Below, piece by piece: positions 53,327-63,302 of a DNA stretch of 64,000 bases; position 1 is the first letter of the stretch; the number at the start of each line of letters is the position of its first letter. The position numbers and the translations under genes are program-made. Source of the stretch: Gilvimarinus xylanilyticus (GTDB lineage: Bacteria; Pseudomonadota; Gammaproteobacteria; Pseudomonadales; Cellvibrionaceae); assembly GCF_024195295.1 (NCBI RefSeq), contig NZ_JAMFTH010000001.1:1977428-2041427 (forward strand). Direction: 5' to 3'. The notes under the pieces are model-generated. The model worked only from the letters and a program-made list of their open reading frames with translations, made no database searches and had not been told where the DNA came from.

Positions 53327-54475
53327 TTAGCTCAGCAGGCCTTTAATAAACAGCTTAATGGCATCGATTATCCGGGCGAAAAATCCGGCTTCCGGCACAG
53401 CCTCGACGGCCACCGCAGGCACTTCGGCCAGGGTTTCACCGTTTAAGGTCAAGGTAACCATACCCAGTTGCTGACCGGCGGTGACCGGTGCTTTAAGGGT
53501 TTCGCCCAGCTGCAAGTTCGCTTCAATGCTGCCGCGACTGCCCCGGGGAATGGTTAAGCGAATATCCTTGGCGACCGTGAGAGCCACTTGATCGGATTCG
53601 CCATACCAGATGCGCGCGGTCTCCAGCTCGTCACCGGCACTGTACACAGTGGCATTTTCAAAGTAGCGGAATCCATAGGCCAGCAGTTTCTGGGTTTCAG
53701 CGGCGCGCGCGTTTTCGCTGCTGGTACCCATAACCACCGAGATTAAACGCATATCGCTGCGCTGAGCCGAGGCCACTAGGCAGTAGCCCGCCGCCTCGGT
53801 GTGCCCGGTTTTTAAACCGTCCACCGACTCGTCGCGGAACAGCAAGCGGTTGCGGTTGGGCTGGTTAATGCCGTTGTACTCGTAGTATTTCTCGGCGTAC
53901 AGCGGGTAATAGGTGGGGTGATCTTCAATAATTGCTTTGGCCAGTAACGCCAGATCGCGGGCACTGGTCAGGTGTCCCTCGGCGGGCCAGCCGGTCGAAT
54001 TCACATAGTGGGTGTTGTTCATATTCAGCAGCTTGGCCGTCTGATTCATCACATCGGCAAAGGCATCTTCGCCCCCCGCGACATGCTCAGCCAAGGCCAC
54101 ACTGGCGTCGTTACCCGACTGAATAATCACCCCGCGCAGCAAATCGATCACCGGCACCTGGGTGCCTTCGCGAACAAACATTTTCGAGCCGCCCATTTTC
54201 CAGGCGGCCACGCTGATGTTCACCATATCCTGCTCGGCCAAACGGCCGTGATCCAACTCGTTGGTCACAATATAGCTGGTCATCATTTTAGTAAGGCTGG
54301 CCGGCGGCAGCTGCTGATCGGCATTGTGCTCCACCAGCACTTCGCCGGTTTCGGCGTCCAGCAATAAATAAGCGGTCGCAGCCAGCTGCGGCGGTGCGGG
54401 AATAAGCACCTGCTGGGCGCTGGCCGAAAGCGTAAAAACAAGGGCGGCGATGACGGCAATAGTTTTGGCAAACAT
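53327..54475 (-). CDS. dacA: D-alanyl-D-alanine carboxypeptidase (PBP5/6 type)
   Basis: Trims the terminal D-Ala from peptidoglycan stem pentapeptides at the periplasmic face of the inner membrane. The 382-residue protein has a signal peptide (ALVFTLSASA), the catalytic SLTK at residues 60-63, SGN at 120-122 and KTG at 222-224, a beta-rich C-terminal domain, and an amphipathic C-terminal anchor (FFARIIDAIKLFIKGLLS). Confidence 0.96.
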   Translation of the reverse strand: MFAKTIAVIAALVFTLSASAQQVLIPAPPQLAATAYLLLDAETGEVLVEHNADQQLPPASLTKMMTSYIVTNELDHGRLAEQDMVNISVAAWKMGGSKMFVREGTQVPVIDLLRGVIIQSGNDASVALAEHVAGGEDAFADVMNQTAKLLNMNNTHYVNSTGWPAEGHLTSARDLALLAKAIIEDHPTYYPLYAEKYYEYNGINQPNRNRLLFRDESVDGLKTGHTEAAGYCLVASAQRSDMRLISVVMGTSSENARAAETQKLLAYGFRYFENATVYSAGDELETARIWYGESDQVALTVAKDIRLTIPRGSRGSIEANLQLGETLKAPVTAGQQLGMVTLTLNGETLAEVPAVAVEAVPEAGFFARIIDAIKLFIKGLLS

Positions 54476-54532
54476 GAAATATCTAATCTGGTTGGTGGAT
54501 AACAGCGAAATATCTTACCCCAAAGGGACGCG

Positions 54533-55348
54533 TCAGTCTTGCACGACGTGACTGGAATATACACCAGCCTCGGGTAAACGCGCGCGAACGCGGGTCACAG
54601 CTTGCTGGTTAGCCAGGGGGCCGATACGCACCCGGTAGAGCGCCTTGGCCGCCATAAACTCACTGATAAACACCCGCTCGCCGGTGGCCGAGGCGACTTT
54701 GCGCTGTAGCGCCTGGGCGGACTGGCGGGAGCTGAACGCCCCCACTTGTAAGTAGACGCCGTCGGCTTGGCTAGCCGGACGGTCGTCGGGCTTGAGCGGT
54801 GGCGGCGGGGTATCGCCCGGCATCACAATCTCCACTTCTACCGGGCCGGTACCCGTTTGGCTAATGCCTAAGCGCTGCGCAGCGGCGTAGCTTAAATCGA
54901 TAATGCGGCCTTCGTGAAATGGCCCCCGATCATTCACCCTTACCACCACACTGCGGCCATTTTCTAAATGCGTCACCCGCACATACGAGGGAATAGGCAG
55001 GGTCTTGTGGGCGGCGGTCATGGCGTACATGTCGTACACCTCGCCATTGGAGGTATCGTGACCGTGAAATTTTTCCCCGTACCAAGAGGCATAACCCCGC
55101 TCTTTGTAGCTGGATTCGTCCTCAATTAAATAATAGGTTTTACCCAAAACAGTATAGGGGTTTTTATTGCCCGCCCGAGTGCGGGGCTCCACTTTGGGCA
55201 CGGCATCGGGCACATGGGACATATCCACGGGGCGATCCGGCCCCTTATCTTGATCCATGTCATAGCGCGAGCTGGGCTTATTAGAGGAACAGCTGATCAA
55301 CAAAGCACTCAGTAAGACCCAGCCGAATACGGGCTTGATACTAATCAT
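54533..55348 (-). CDS. rlpA: Septal-ring lytic transglycosylase RlpA
   Basis: A 271-residue outer-membrane lipoprotein: lipobox LLISC with the cysteine at residue 20, a double-psi beta-barrel domain (about 84-170, RGYASWYGEKFHGHDTSNGE, VRVNDRGPFHEGRIIDLSY) and a C-terminal SPOR domain (YLQVGAFSSRQSAQALQRKV, YRVRIGPLANQQAV). In Pseudomonas RlpA cleaves denuded glycan strands at the division site. Overlaps mltB by 8 bases. Confidence 0.95.
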   Translation of the reverse strand: MISIKPVFGWVLLSALLISCSSNKPSSRYDMDQDKGPDRPVDMSHVPDAVPKVEPRTRAGNKNPYTVLGKTYYLIEDESSYKERGYASWYGEKFHGHDTSNGEVYDMYAMTAAHKTLPIPSYVRVTHLENGRSVVVRVNDRGPFHEGRIIDLSYAAAQRLGISQTGTGPVEVEIVMPGDTPPPPLKPDDRPASQADGVYLQVGAFSSRQSAQALQRKVASATGERVFISEFMAAKALYRVRIGPLANQQAVTRVRARLPEAGVYSSHVVQD

Positions 55349-56342
55349 CCTCGGACTCCAGCTCTGGACGCATCTGACGGTAAATTCCCTGGGCCAACTG
55401 ATGTACCACCATTGCGTACATGGCGCTGCGATTGTAACGGGTGATGACGTAAAAATTATTAAAGGTCAACCAGTACTCAGCGCCACGAACGCCCTGTAGC
55501 TCAATGACTGACGCGGACGCATCGGCGGGCACCGATTGCACGGGCGCAAAGCCCAAATCCTGCCAGTGGGCGGCGGTTTGTTCGGGTTTATCAATAGGCT
55601 TGGGCAGAGCTGGAATGGTTTGCGGGGGACGCGCCCGCACCGTCACGAAAGCGCCCCGCTGCCAACCGTGCTCGGCGAAGTAGTTGGCGACACTGCCAAT
55701 GGCATCCGTGGTGTTATTCCAGATATCCGGCCACTCATCGCCGTCAAAATCCACCGCGTAGTGGCGGTAGCTGGAGGGCATAAACTGACCATAGCCCATG
55801 GCGCCCGCGTAAGAGCCTTTGTTTATCAGCGGGTCCTTGCCGTGCTCGCGCATCAAAATCAGGTAGTTTTCTAACTCGCTGGTAAAAAAGGGACTGCGAG
55901 GGGGATAGTCAAAAGCCAAGGTGCTCAGGGCGTCCATCACCCGGTGTGACCCCGTGATACGGCCGTACAAGGTTTCCACACCGATAATCGCCACAATGTA
56001 CTCGGCGGGCACACCAAACTCTTGCTCCGCCCGGCGCAGAGCATCGCGATTGTCACGCCAGAATGTTACTCCGCCATCGATTCGCGCGGGCTGGAGAAAT
56101 ATTTTGCCGTACTCGGCCCAGGTTTTGGTTTTTTCCGCCGGCCGTGCAATCAACTCTAAAATGGTGTCTTGCTTATCCACTTGCGCAAACAGTGCCCGCA
56201 ATTGCGCGGCATCAAACTGATGTTTTTCCGCCATCATCTGAATAAACGCATCCGCCTCGGGACTTTTGCTGTAATCGGCCAGCGCAGGCAGGCCCAACAT
56301 ACAAACGGATAATGCCGCCCACCATTTTATTATCTTGTGCAA
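55341..56342 (-). CDS. mltB: Lytic murein transglycosylase B
   Basis: Cleaves the glycan strand to form 1,6-anhydroMurNAc ends. The 333-residue protein has a signal peptide (KIIKWWAALSVCMLGLPALA), the catalytic glutamate E123 in IIGVETLYGRITGS, YAGAMGYGQFMPSSYRHYAVDFDGD, and ANYFAEHGWQRG. The predicted leader lacks a lipobox, unlike E. coli MltB. The start is TTG, with GGAG eight bases upstream and a signal peptide that fits from there. Confidence 0.94.
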   Translation of the reverse strand: MHKIIKWWAALSVCMLGLPALADYSKSPEADAFIQMMAEKHQFDAAQLRALFAQVDKQDTILELIARPAEKTKTWAEYGKIFLQPARIDGGVTFWRDNRDALRRAEQEFGVPAEYIVAIIGVETLYGRITGSHRVMDALSTLAFDYPPRSPFFTSELENYLILMREHGKDPLINKGSYAGAMGYGQFMPSSYRHYAVDFDGDEWPDIWNNTTDAIGSVANYFAEHGWQRGAFVTVRARPPQTIPALPKPIDKPEQTAAHWQDLGFAPVQSVPADASASVIELQGVRGAEYWLTFNNFYVITRYNRSAMYAMVVHQLAQGIYRQMRPELESEDD

Positions 56343-56357
56343 TGCTTTTACTCCAAT

Positions 56358-57503
56358 TTAGCGAATCACTTTGCGCCTTTCGGTGGCGATAGCCATCAAT
56401 ATACCAAAGCCCGTCATCAAGGTGACAATGGAAGTCCCGCCCTGGCTCACCAGCGGCAGGGGCACCCCCACCACGGGCAAAAGCCCGGACACCATACCGA
56501 TATTGACGAACACATAGACAAAGAATGTCAGGGTAATGCTGGCCGCGAGTAAGCGTCCAAAACTGTCCTGAGCGCGAATGGCGATGGTTAAACCGCGCAG
56601 CACAATCAGTAAGTACAGGCCCAGCAGAATCAGCACACCCATTAGGCCAAACTCTTCGGCCAAGACCGCAATAATAAAATCCGTGTGCCCTTCGGGCAGA
56701 AAATCCAAATGGGATTGGGTGCCCTGCAGCCATCCTTTACCCGGCACGCCACCGGAACCAATGGCCGTTTTGGACTGGATAATATTCCAGCCCGCCCCCA
56801 GACGATCCGCCTCTGGGTTCAACAGGGTTAGCACGCGTTTTTTCTGATAATCGTGCAAGACAAATTGCCACAAAGGCCATAGGCTGGCGAGCATGGCCGC
56901 CACCGCCGCAAAAATATAGCGCCAGGATAAACCGGCAAAAAACAACACCATTAACCCCGATGCGGCCACCAAAATCGAGGTGCCTAAATCTGGCTGTTTA
57001 ACGATAAGCACCACCGGTATCGCCACCAGCACCAGGGTAAAAAATACATGCTTAAACACCGGCGGCAGATGCCGTTGCCCCAAATAAGCCGCTATCGCGA
57101 TGGGCATGGCGAGCTTCATAAACTCCGAGGGCTGAAAGCGAAAGCCGCCCAGGCTCAGCCAGCGCTGAGCACCCTTGGCCCCCACCCCTACCAAAATAAC
57201 CGCCACCAACAGCCCTACCCCGGCCACGTAAGCCCAGGGGGCCAGGCGACGCATAAAGTGCACCGGTACCTGCGCCACCATAAACATCGCGATGTAGGCC
57301 AGCACAAAGTAAATGCCCTGGCGTTTAATGGTTGCCATGGATTGGTCGCCCGCACTGAACAGCACCACCAGCCCACCGCCGGTGATAATCAGCAACAATA
57401 ACAACAGCCAAAAATCCACATGCAAACGCTGCTGCAACCGGTCGCGCTTGCGCAGCGCGCGGTCTGATTCGGGCAAACGACGCAAAAAATCCTGATGGGG
57501 CAT
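56358..57503 (-). CDS. rodA: Peptidoglycan glycosyltransferase RodA
   Basis: SEDS-family polymerase of the elongasome, partner of PBP2. The 381-residue protein has about ten membrane helices, LVVLFSAGDQSMATIKRQ near residue 46, GGFRFQPSEFMKLAMP, KQPDLGTSILVAASG, LPEGHTDFIIAVLAEEFGL and the terminal GVPLPLVSQGGTSIV. One-base TAATG junction with mrdA. Confidence 0.96.
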   Translation of the reverse strand: MPHQDFLRRLPESDRALRKRDRLQQRLHVDFWLLLLLLIITGGGLVVLFSAGDQSMATIKRQGIYFVLAYIAMFMVAQVPVHFMRRLAPWAYVAGVGLLVAVILVGVGAKGAQRWLSLGGFRFQPSEFMKLAMPIAIAAYLGQRHLPPVFKHVFFTLVLVAIPVVLIVKQPDLGTSILVAASGLMVLFFAGLSWRYIFAAVAAMLASLWPLWQFVLHDYQKKRVLTLLNPEADRLGAGWNIIQSKTAIGSGGVPGKGWLQGTQSHLDFLPEGHTDFIIAVLAEEFGLMGVLILLGLYLLIVLRGLTIAIRAQDSFGRLLAASITLTFFVYVFVNIGMVSGLLPVVGVPLPLVSQGGTSIVTLMTGFGILMAIATERRKVIR

Positions 57504-59362
57504 TAGGGCTCCTCGGCCTGATTGTCGGCATCGAGCAGCCAGGCGTCGAACACCTTGCGCGCCACGGGCGCCGCCGCCCCCGAACCGGATTCGGCATTCT
57601 CAACCAGTACCGCCACCGCAATCTGCGGATCGTCATAGGGCGCAAAGCCGACAAATAATGCGTGATCGCGGTTGCGCTCACTCAAGGCTTCCGAGTCGTA
57701 CTCTTCACCTTGGGCAATCGCCACCACCTGGGCGGTACCGGTTTTACCCGCCATGTGATATTCGGCGCCCTGACCAATCCGCCGGGCGGTGCCACGGGTG
57801 CCGTGTATCACCTCTTCCATGGCCTCTAAAATGGCGTCCCAGTGGGCGTCATCCACCTGCACTTGATTGATCAGTTCTGGCTCCACCGTCTCGCCCCCGA
57901 CACTGGCAACCATATGGGGTCTATAGTGGGCGCCGCGACTGGCCAGGGTGGACACCATCACCCCCAGTTGCATAGGGGTTGCCAACACATCGCCCTGACC
58001 GATGGCGACATTCAGGTTATCCCCCGGATACCAGGCCACCCCGCGCGCGCCCCGCTTCCAATCTCGCGAAGGCCAGATTCCGCGCCGCTCGTTGGGCACA
58101 TCCACACCCGTTTTCTCGCCCATACCAAACTGATAACCAAAGGCATGCATTTTATCGATGCCCATATTGTGGCCCAGGTCGTAAAAGTAGGTGTCACAGG
58201 ATTCCGCGATCGCCTGCTTTAAATCCACTTTGGTGCCATGGCCCCGGCGCTTCCAGTCGCGGTACAAGCGACTGCTGTTAGGCAGGCGGTAAAACCCCGG
58301 GTCGTAGACGGTGTCCGAGGGGGTGACAATATCGTAGTGCAAACCCGCCATGGCAATCACGGGTTTAACCGTGGAACCCGGCGGATACTGTCCCTGTAAA
58401 AAACGATTAAACAGCGGCAAATCGCGGGACTGATTGAGCTCGCGATAGTCCTTAAAACTGATGCCGGTGACAAACAAGTTGGCATCGAAGCTGGGGGCAC
58501 TGACCGCAGCCAGCACGCCGCCTGTTTTTACATCCACCGCCACCACAGCGCCGCGATGGCCTTCGAGCGCCTCAAAGGCTTTTTGCTGTAGCTGAGTATC
58601 CAGGTGCAACACCAGGTCTTTACCGGGCTTGGGGTCACTGCTTTCCAGCACCCGCAGCACTCGCCCCCGGGCGTTGGTTTCCACGTTTTGGTAGCCAACC
58701 GTGCCCAGCAGCTCGTCCTCGTAGGAGCGCTCTAGGCCGTTTTTGCCGATGGAGTGGGTCCCCGCGTAACGCTGGTGCTGCTCTTCACTGAAAGAAGTGA
58801 GTTCGCGCTCGTTAATTCGCCCCACATAGCCAATGGTGTGGGCGAACAGCTCGGCGTGGGTGTAATGGCGAACCAACTGCGCGTGCACCTCGACCCCGTC
58901 CAGGCGGTATTCATTGACCGCCAAGCGGGCGATTTCTTCTTCGGTCAGGTTGTAGCGCAGTGGCACTGCATCGAAGGGGCGCCGGCGCTGACGCAACTGA
59001 TCGTTAAACTTTTCGATGTCCGTGGGGCTGACCTCCACCAACTCGCCCAGCACCGACAGGGTACGGCCCAAATCATCCACCCGTTCGTGGACGATGGATA
59101 AGGTATAACTGGCGCGGTTCTCGGCCAATAGCTCGCCATTGCGATCGTAAATTAACCCCCGGGTGGGGGGAATAGGCAGCACATGCACCCGGTTGCGGTC
59201 CGACTGGGTGACATAGTCGTCGTGATGGGTAACCTGGAGGGAGTAAAAGCGCACCACCAATACCCCGGTAAGCACCACAATGATCACGGCGGCGAACAGT
59301 GCCCGGCCAAAAAACAATCTGGCTTCGCGGTGGTGATCTTTAAACTGGCGGGCTTCTGACAT
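57503..59362 (-). CDS. mrdA: Penicillin-binding protein 2
   Basis: Class B transpeptidase of the elongasome. The 619-residue protein has a membrane helix at about 20-42, a pedestal domain (RGLIYDRNGELLAENRASY, IGYVGRINERE, GLERSYEDELLG) and a transpeptidase domain with the catalytic S330-T-V-K333, SCD at 387-389 and GKTGTAQV near 545. Cotranscribed with rodA. Confidence 0.96.
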   Translation of the reverse strand: MSEARQFKDHHREARLFFGRALFAAVIIVVLTGVLVVRFYSLQVTHHDDYVTQSDRNRVHVLPIPPTRGLIYDRNGELLAENRASYTLSIVHERVDDLGRTLSVLGELVEVSPTDIEKFNDQLRQRRRPFDAVPLRYNLTEEEIARLAVNEYRLDGVEVHAQLVRHYTHAELFAHTIGYVGRINERELTSFSEEQHQRYAGTHSIGKNGLERSYEDELLGTVGYQNVETNARGRVLRVLESSDPKPGKDLVLHLDTQLQQKAFEALEGHRGAVVAVDVKTGGVLAAVSAPSFDANLFVTGISFKDYRELNQSRDLPLFNRFLQGQYPPGSTVKPVIAMAGLHYDIVTPSDTVYDPGFYRLPNSSRLYRDWKRRGHGTKVDLKQAIAESCDTYFYDLGHNMGIDKMHAFGYQFGMGEKTGVDVPNERRGIWPSRDWKRGARGVAWYPGDNLNVAIGQGDVLATPMQLGVMVSTLASRGAHYRPHMVASVGGETVEPELINQVQVDDAHWDAILEAMEEVIHGTRGTARRIGQGAEYHMAGKTGTAQVVAIAQGEEYDSEALSERNRDHALFVGFAPYDDPQIAVAVLVENAESGSGAAAPVARKVFDAWLLDADNQAEEP

Positions 59363-59387
59363 GAGAGTGGAGCGCGAAACCTATTAT

Positions 59388-59858
59388 TTATTTATGATAC
59401 GGATGGTGATTGATAACAGTCCAGGCGCGATACAGCTGCTCCATTAACACCACCCGCACAATCGGGTGCGGCAGGGTCAGGGCCGACAGCGACCAGCGCT
59501 CATCGGCGCGCGCCAGCGCCTGGGGCGCCAGACCGTCGGGACCGCCGATTAACAGGCAGACATCCCGGCCGTCCATGCGCCAGTTTTCCAGCTTACCGGC
59601 CAGCTGCTCGGTGCTCCAGTTGCGCCCTTTTACATCCAGCGCGATCACTTTATCAGTGCGACCAATGGCCGCGAGCATTGCCTCGCCCTCTTTTTCCATG
59701 GCGCGGTTAATATCGCTGTTTTTTCCCCGCGCGCCCAGCGCCAGCTCGATAAGCTCGACGGGCATATCCCCCTTGGGCAGGCGCTTGGCGTATTCGGCAA
59801 AGCCCTCCTGCACCCAGGCGGGCATGCGGGTGCCTACCGCAATCAGCTTAACGCGCAC
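59388..59858 (-). CDS. rlmH: 23S rRNA pseudouridine-1915 N3-methyltransferase
   Basis: SPOUT-class methyltransferase that acts on assembled 70S ribosomes. The 156-residue protein has [51 protein letters not shown] (SAM knot) and [22 protein letters not shown]. The start is GTG. Conserved place between rsfS and mrdA. Confidence 0.96.
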   Translation of the reverse strand: MRVKLIAVGTRMPAWVQEGFAEYAKRLPKGDMPVELIELALGARGKNSDINRAMEKEGEAMLAAIGRTDKVIALDVKGRNWSTEQLAGKLENWRMDGRDVCLLIGGPDGLAPQALARADERWSLSALTLPHPIVRVVLMEQLYRAWTVINHHPYHK

Positions 59859-59861
59859 CTA

Positions 59862-60203
59862 TTAGTCCTTCGAGCGGCTCGCCGGTTCCACCGACCAGAG
59901 TTTTTCCAAATCGTAGAACTCGCGAGTTTCGGGCATCATCACATGCAGGACGATATCGCCAAAGTCCACCAGCACCCACTCGCCACTTTCCAGCCCCTCA
60001 ACCCCCAAAGGCTGAAACCCGGCCGCTTTGGCATCTTCGACGGCATTCCCCGCCAGAGATTTCACATGGCGATTTGAGGTACCCGAGGCGATCAGCATGG
60101 TATCCATGACGTCGCTCTTGCCGCGCACGTCCACTTCTTGTACATCTCGCGCTTTCAGATCGTCCAGCGCTTCTAACAAAATTGGCATTACAGAATCAGA
60201 CAT
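59862..60203 (-). CDS. rsfS: Ribosomal silencing factor RsfS
   Basis: A 113-residue factor that binds L14 and blocks subunit joining when nutrients are low. The family core KARDVQEVDVRGKSDVMDTM, IASGTSNRHVKSLAGNAV and ESGEWVLVDFGDIVLHVMMP is intact. It lies between nadD and rlmH, the usual order. Confidence 0.95.
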   Translation of the reverse strand: MSDSVMPILLEALDDLKARDVQEVDVRGKSDVMDTMLIASGTSNRHVKSLAGNAVEDAKAAGFQPLGVEGLESGEWVLVDFGDIVLHVMMPETREFYDLEKLWSVEPASRSKD

Positions 60204-60224
60204 AAGTTTTCCAAGGTTGTGCGA

Positions 60225-60887
60225 TCAATAGGTTTTATCGACCGGGTCGCCCGCGCCGTACAAACCGCGCTCGGCAATATAATGGCGCACCGCCTCGGGC
60301 AGCAGGTAACGGGTCGAGAGCCCCTGCGCCGTTAGTGTGCGAATTTCGGTGGCGCTGATATCCAGCGCCCGTATATCCAAATGGACCACAAAGCCGTGAC
60401 TGGCTTGCTCCAAGACTTTAGTCGCGGCGCCATGCTCGCGATCAAAGTCCGCCAAAGGGCCGCTTTTCGGCATTTGGTATCCGGGTCTGTCCACCACCAC
60501 CAAGTGCCCCAATTGCAGCAATTCTTCCCAGCGGTGCCAGCGCATTAAGCCCAAATAGGCATCCAGCCCCATAATCAGCGAGATAGAGGCCTCGCCCCCC
60601 TGCTCGGCGCGCAGCTGGGCCAGAGTGTCCACCGAATAGGATGCGCTGCCGCGCTCGAGCTCGCAGGTGTCCAGAGTGAGTGTGGGGCTGCCTGCGATCG
60701 CCAACTCCACCATGCGCGCCCGGCGCCGGCTGGCGACGCTTGGGTCTTCGCGGTGCATGGGGATATGGCAGGGCACCAGCCGCATCTGATCAAAGCTCAC
60801 TTGCTGAACCAGATCCAGCGCCAAGCGCAGGTGCCCGTGATGTATAGGATTAAAAGTGCCGCCAAATACGGCAATTTTACGACGCAT
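60225..60887 (-). CDS. nadD: Nicotinate-nucleotide adenylyltransferase
   Basis: Makes deamido-NAD from nicotinate mononucleotide and ATP. The 220-residue protein has the nucleotidyltransferase signature AVFGGTFNPIHHGHLRLAL at the start, SLIMGLDAYLGLMRWHRWEE in the middle, and ISATEIRTLTAQGLSTRYLLPEAV near the end. ATG at 60887 shares one base with the proA stop (TAATG). A longer open frame reaches 60923 inside proA and is not conserved. Confidence 0.95.
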   Translation of the reverse strand: MRRKIAVFGGTFNPIHHGHLRLALDLVQQVSFDQMRLVPCHIPMHREDPSVASRRRARMVELAIAGSPTLTLDTCELERGSASYSVDTLAQLRAEQGGEASISLIMGLDAYLGLMRWHRWEELLQLGHLVVVDRPGYQMPKSGPLADFDREHGAATKVLEQASHGFVVHLDIRALDISATEIRTLTAQGLSTRYLLPEAVRHYIAERGLYGAGDPVDKTY

Positions 60888-62152
60888 TAGTGGCGAATTT
60901 GTCCGTCGCCAAACACGATCCACTTCTGCGAGGTCAGCCCTTCCAACCCCACCGGCCCACGGGCGTGGATTTTATCGGTAGAAATACCAATTTCGGCGCC
61001 CAGACCATATTCGAAACCGTCGGCAAAGCGCGTCGAGGCATTAATCATCACCGAACTGGAATCCACCTCGGTAATAAAGCGGCGCCCCCGGGTATAATCT
61101 TCGGTGACGATCGACTCGGTATGCTGCGAGCTGTAACGGGCAATATGAGCCATGGCCTCGTCCAGCGAGTCCACCACGCGAATGGCCAGAATAGGCGCCA
61201 AATATTCGGTGGCCCAGTCTTCGTCAGTCGCCGCCTGGGCGTCAATAATGGCGCGGGTTTTGTCGCAGCCGCGCAGCTCAACGCCCTCGGCGTTATAGGC
61301 CTCGGCCAAACGCGGCAGAATATCCGCCGCGACTGAAGCGTCTACCAACAGAGTTTCCATGGCATTGCACACCCCATAGCGATGGGTTTTGGCGTTAAAG
61401 GCAATGGCAAAGGCTTTATCCAAATCGGCTTTGGCATCGATGTACACGTGGCAGATGCCGTCTAAGTGTTTAATGACCGGCACCGAGGCCTCGCGGGAAA
61501 TGCGCTCAATCAGCCCCTTGCCGCCGCGCGGTACAATCACATCGACAAACTCGGGCATGGTAATCAGCGAACCCACGGCGGCGCGATCGGTAGTTTGTAC
61601 CACCTGCACACAGGCCTCGGGCAAGCCCGCTTCGCGCAAGCCACGGCCAATACACTCGGCGATGGCGCGGTTAGAGTGAATCGCCTCACTGCCGCCGCGC
61701 AAAATAGCGGCATTACCCGACTTCAAGCACAGGCTGGCGGCATCAATGGTGACATTGGGGCGGGACTCGTAAATAATCCCCACCACGCCCAAAGGCACTC
61801 GCATTTTGCCTACCTGAATACCGCTGGGGCGAAAGCTCATATCGGTGATTTCACCACAGGGATCGGGCAGCGCCGCTACCTGACGCAAGCCCTCGATCAT
61901 ACCGTCGATAGTTTGGGGCTTAAGCGCTAAGCGATCCACCAATGCTTCTTCCAGACCATTGGCCCGCCCGGCATCGAGATCTTTTTCGTTTTCGGCCATC
62001 AAATGGGCGCGGTTAGCGTCCAGCTCGCGGGCCATGGCCAGCAGCGCTTCGTTCTTTACGCCGGTGCTGGTCGCAGCCAATGCGCGCGATGCGGCGCGGG
62101 CCTCGCGTCCCACCTGAGCCATATATTCTGTGACAGAAACCTTATCCAACAT
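60887..62152 (-). CDS. proA: Gamma-glutamyl phosphate reductase
   Basis: Second step of proline synthesis, NADPH-dependent reduction of glutamyl-5-phosphate. The 421-residue aldehyde-dehydrogenase-like protein has the catalytic cysteine C262 in [34 protein letters not shown] near 127, and [19 protein letters not shown] at the C terminus. It heads the long - strand block. Confidence 0.96.
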   Translation of the reverse strand: MLDKVSVTEYMAQVGREARAASRALAATSTGVKNEALLAMARELDANRAHLMAENEKDLDAGRANGLEEALVDRLALKPQTIDGMIEGLRQVAALPDPCGEITDMSFRPSGIQVGKMRVPLGVVGIIYESRPNVTIDAASLCLKSGNAAILRGGSEAIHSNRAIAECIGRGLREAGLPEACVQVVQTTDRAAVGSLITMPEFVDVIVPRGGKGLIERISREASVPVIKHLDGICHVYIDAKADLDKAFAIAFNAKTHRYGVCNAMETLLVDASVAADILPRLAEAYNAEGVELRGCDKTRAIIDAQAATDEDWATEYLAPILAIRVVDSLDEAMAHIARYSSQHTESIVTEDYTRGRRFITEVDSSSVMINASTRFADGFEYGLGAEIGISTDKIHARGPVGLEGLTSQKWIVFGDGQIRH

Positions 62153-62320
62153 GTTAAACCCGTGTACTTTGGCAAAATTTGCGGCAATTATACCCGCAAG
62201 CGCCCCTGTAACACTATGCTTCAGCTGCGGTTAAGGCTACCGCTTTACCATTACGGAACTGGCCAGCAAACCGCGCCTGCCTCTACAATGGGTGTTCGAC
62301 TCACCATAGGTTTTTATTTG

Positions 62321-62602
62321 ATGAAACGGCTGCTTTGTCTCACCGCTTGCCTGTTTAGCCTATACGCTCAGGCCGCTCCGCTCAGTCTGCCCCCCAGTAG
62401 CGTTCCAGCTAGCGTGCAACCTTGCGCTATTAGCGCCGCTCAAGCGGGAAAGATTGCGCGCAAAACCTTTGGCGGCAAGGTTATTGACATTAAAGCCGTC
62501 CAGCACAAAGGCCGGGCCGTTTTCCGGGTTAAATTACTGCAAAAAAACGGCCGCATTCACTCTGTACTGATCGATGCCAACAGCGGCCAACCCCTAAAAT
62601 AA
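62321..62602 (+). CDS. PepSY-domain exported protein
   Basis: A 93-residue exported protein: signal peptide MKRLLCLTACLFSLYAQA, short linker, then a single PepSY domain (CAISAAQAGKIARKTFGGKV, VFRVKLLQKNGRIHSVLIDANSGQ). Small PepSY proteins are often encoded next to two-component systems, as here, 16 bases before the response regulator. An in-frame ATG at 62288 would add 11 residues but weakens the signal peptide. Role unknown. Confidence 0.88.
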   Translation: MKRLLCLTACLFSLYAQAAPLSLPPSSVPASVQPCAISAAQAGKIARKTFGGKVIDIKAVQHKGRAVFRVKLLQKNGRIHSVLIDANSGQPLK

Positions 62603-62618
62603 CACCCCGGAGCCGACC

Positions 62619-63302
62619 ATGCGCCTACTGATAGTCGAAGACGATGCCAACCTAAACCGGCAAATTGGCGAGCAAATGCAGGCTGCGGGTTTTGCCTGCG
62701 ACCACAGCCACGACGGCCGCGAAGCGCTGTACTTAGGTGAAGAGTACGACTATGACCTGGCCATTATCGACCTGGGACTGCCCGAGCTGGACGGTATCAG
62801 CCTGATCCGCCAGCTGCGCGAGAAAAACCGGAACTACCCCATGTTAATTCTCACCGCCCGGGATGCCTGGCAAGACAAGGTTGAGGGGCTAGAGGCCGGT
62901 GGCGATGATTACTTAACCAAGCCCTTTCACCCCGAAGAGCTGCGCGCCCGGGTGCAGGCCCTGTTGCGCCGCGCCCACGGACTGGCTCAGAGCAAAATGC
63001 ATTTTGGCACGCTCACCATCGACACTGACGCCAAGGCCGTTACCCTAAATGACCGGGCCGTAGAACTAACCGGCTACGAGTACAACACCCTGCTGCAACT
63101 GGCCCTCAATCGCGGCAAAACACTATCCAAAGCCCAATTAACAGAGCACCTTTACGCTCAGGATTTTGATCGCGACAGCAACACCATCGAGGTGTTTGTA
63201 GGGCGGCTGCGCAAAAAGCTGGACCCGGACGGGAGCCTGAACCTGATCAGCACCCAGCGGGGGTTGGGCTATCGCTTTAACCTCGAACCCACGGATTCAT
63301 GA
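62619..63302 (+). CDS. OmpR-family response regulator, PhoP-like
   Basis: A 227-residue DNA-binding regulator. The receiver domain has the acidic pocket EDD at 7-9, phospho-acceptor D51, T79 and K101 (YLTKPFH). LTARDAWQDKVEGLEAGGDDYLTKPFH closely follows the PhoP pattern. A winged-helix domain ends in NTIEVFVGRLRKKL and STQRGLGYRF. It overlaps the sensor kinase gene by four bases. PhoP-like naming rests on motif resemblance; the ligand of the pair is unknown. Confidence 0.93.
   Translation: MRLLIVEDDANLNRQIGEQMQAAGFACDHSHDGREALYLGEEYDYDLAIIDLGLPELDGISLIRQLREKNRNYPMLILTARDAWQDKVEGLEAGGDDYLTKPFHPEELRARVQALLRRAHGLAQSKMHFGTLTIDTDAKAVTLNDRAVELTGYEYNTLLQLALNRGKTLSKAQLTEHLYAQDFDRDSNTIEVFVGRLRKKLDPDGSLNLISTQRGLGYRFNLEPTDS

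Noticed and set aside
62003-62320. N-terminal extension of the PepSY gene
   Set aside because: It overlaps the start of proA on the other strand, and the signal peptide begins at the ATG at 62321; the extension is antisense shadow.
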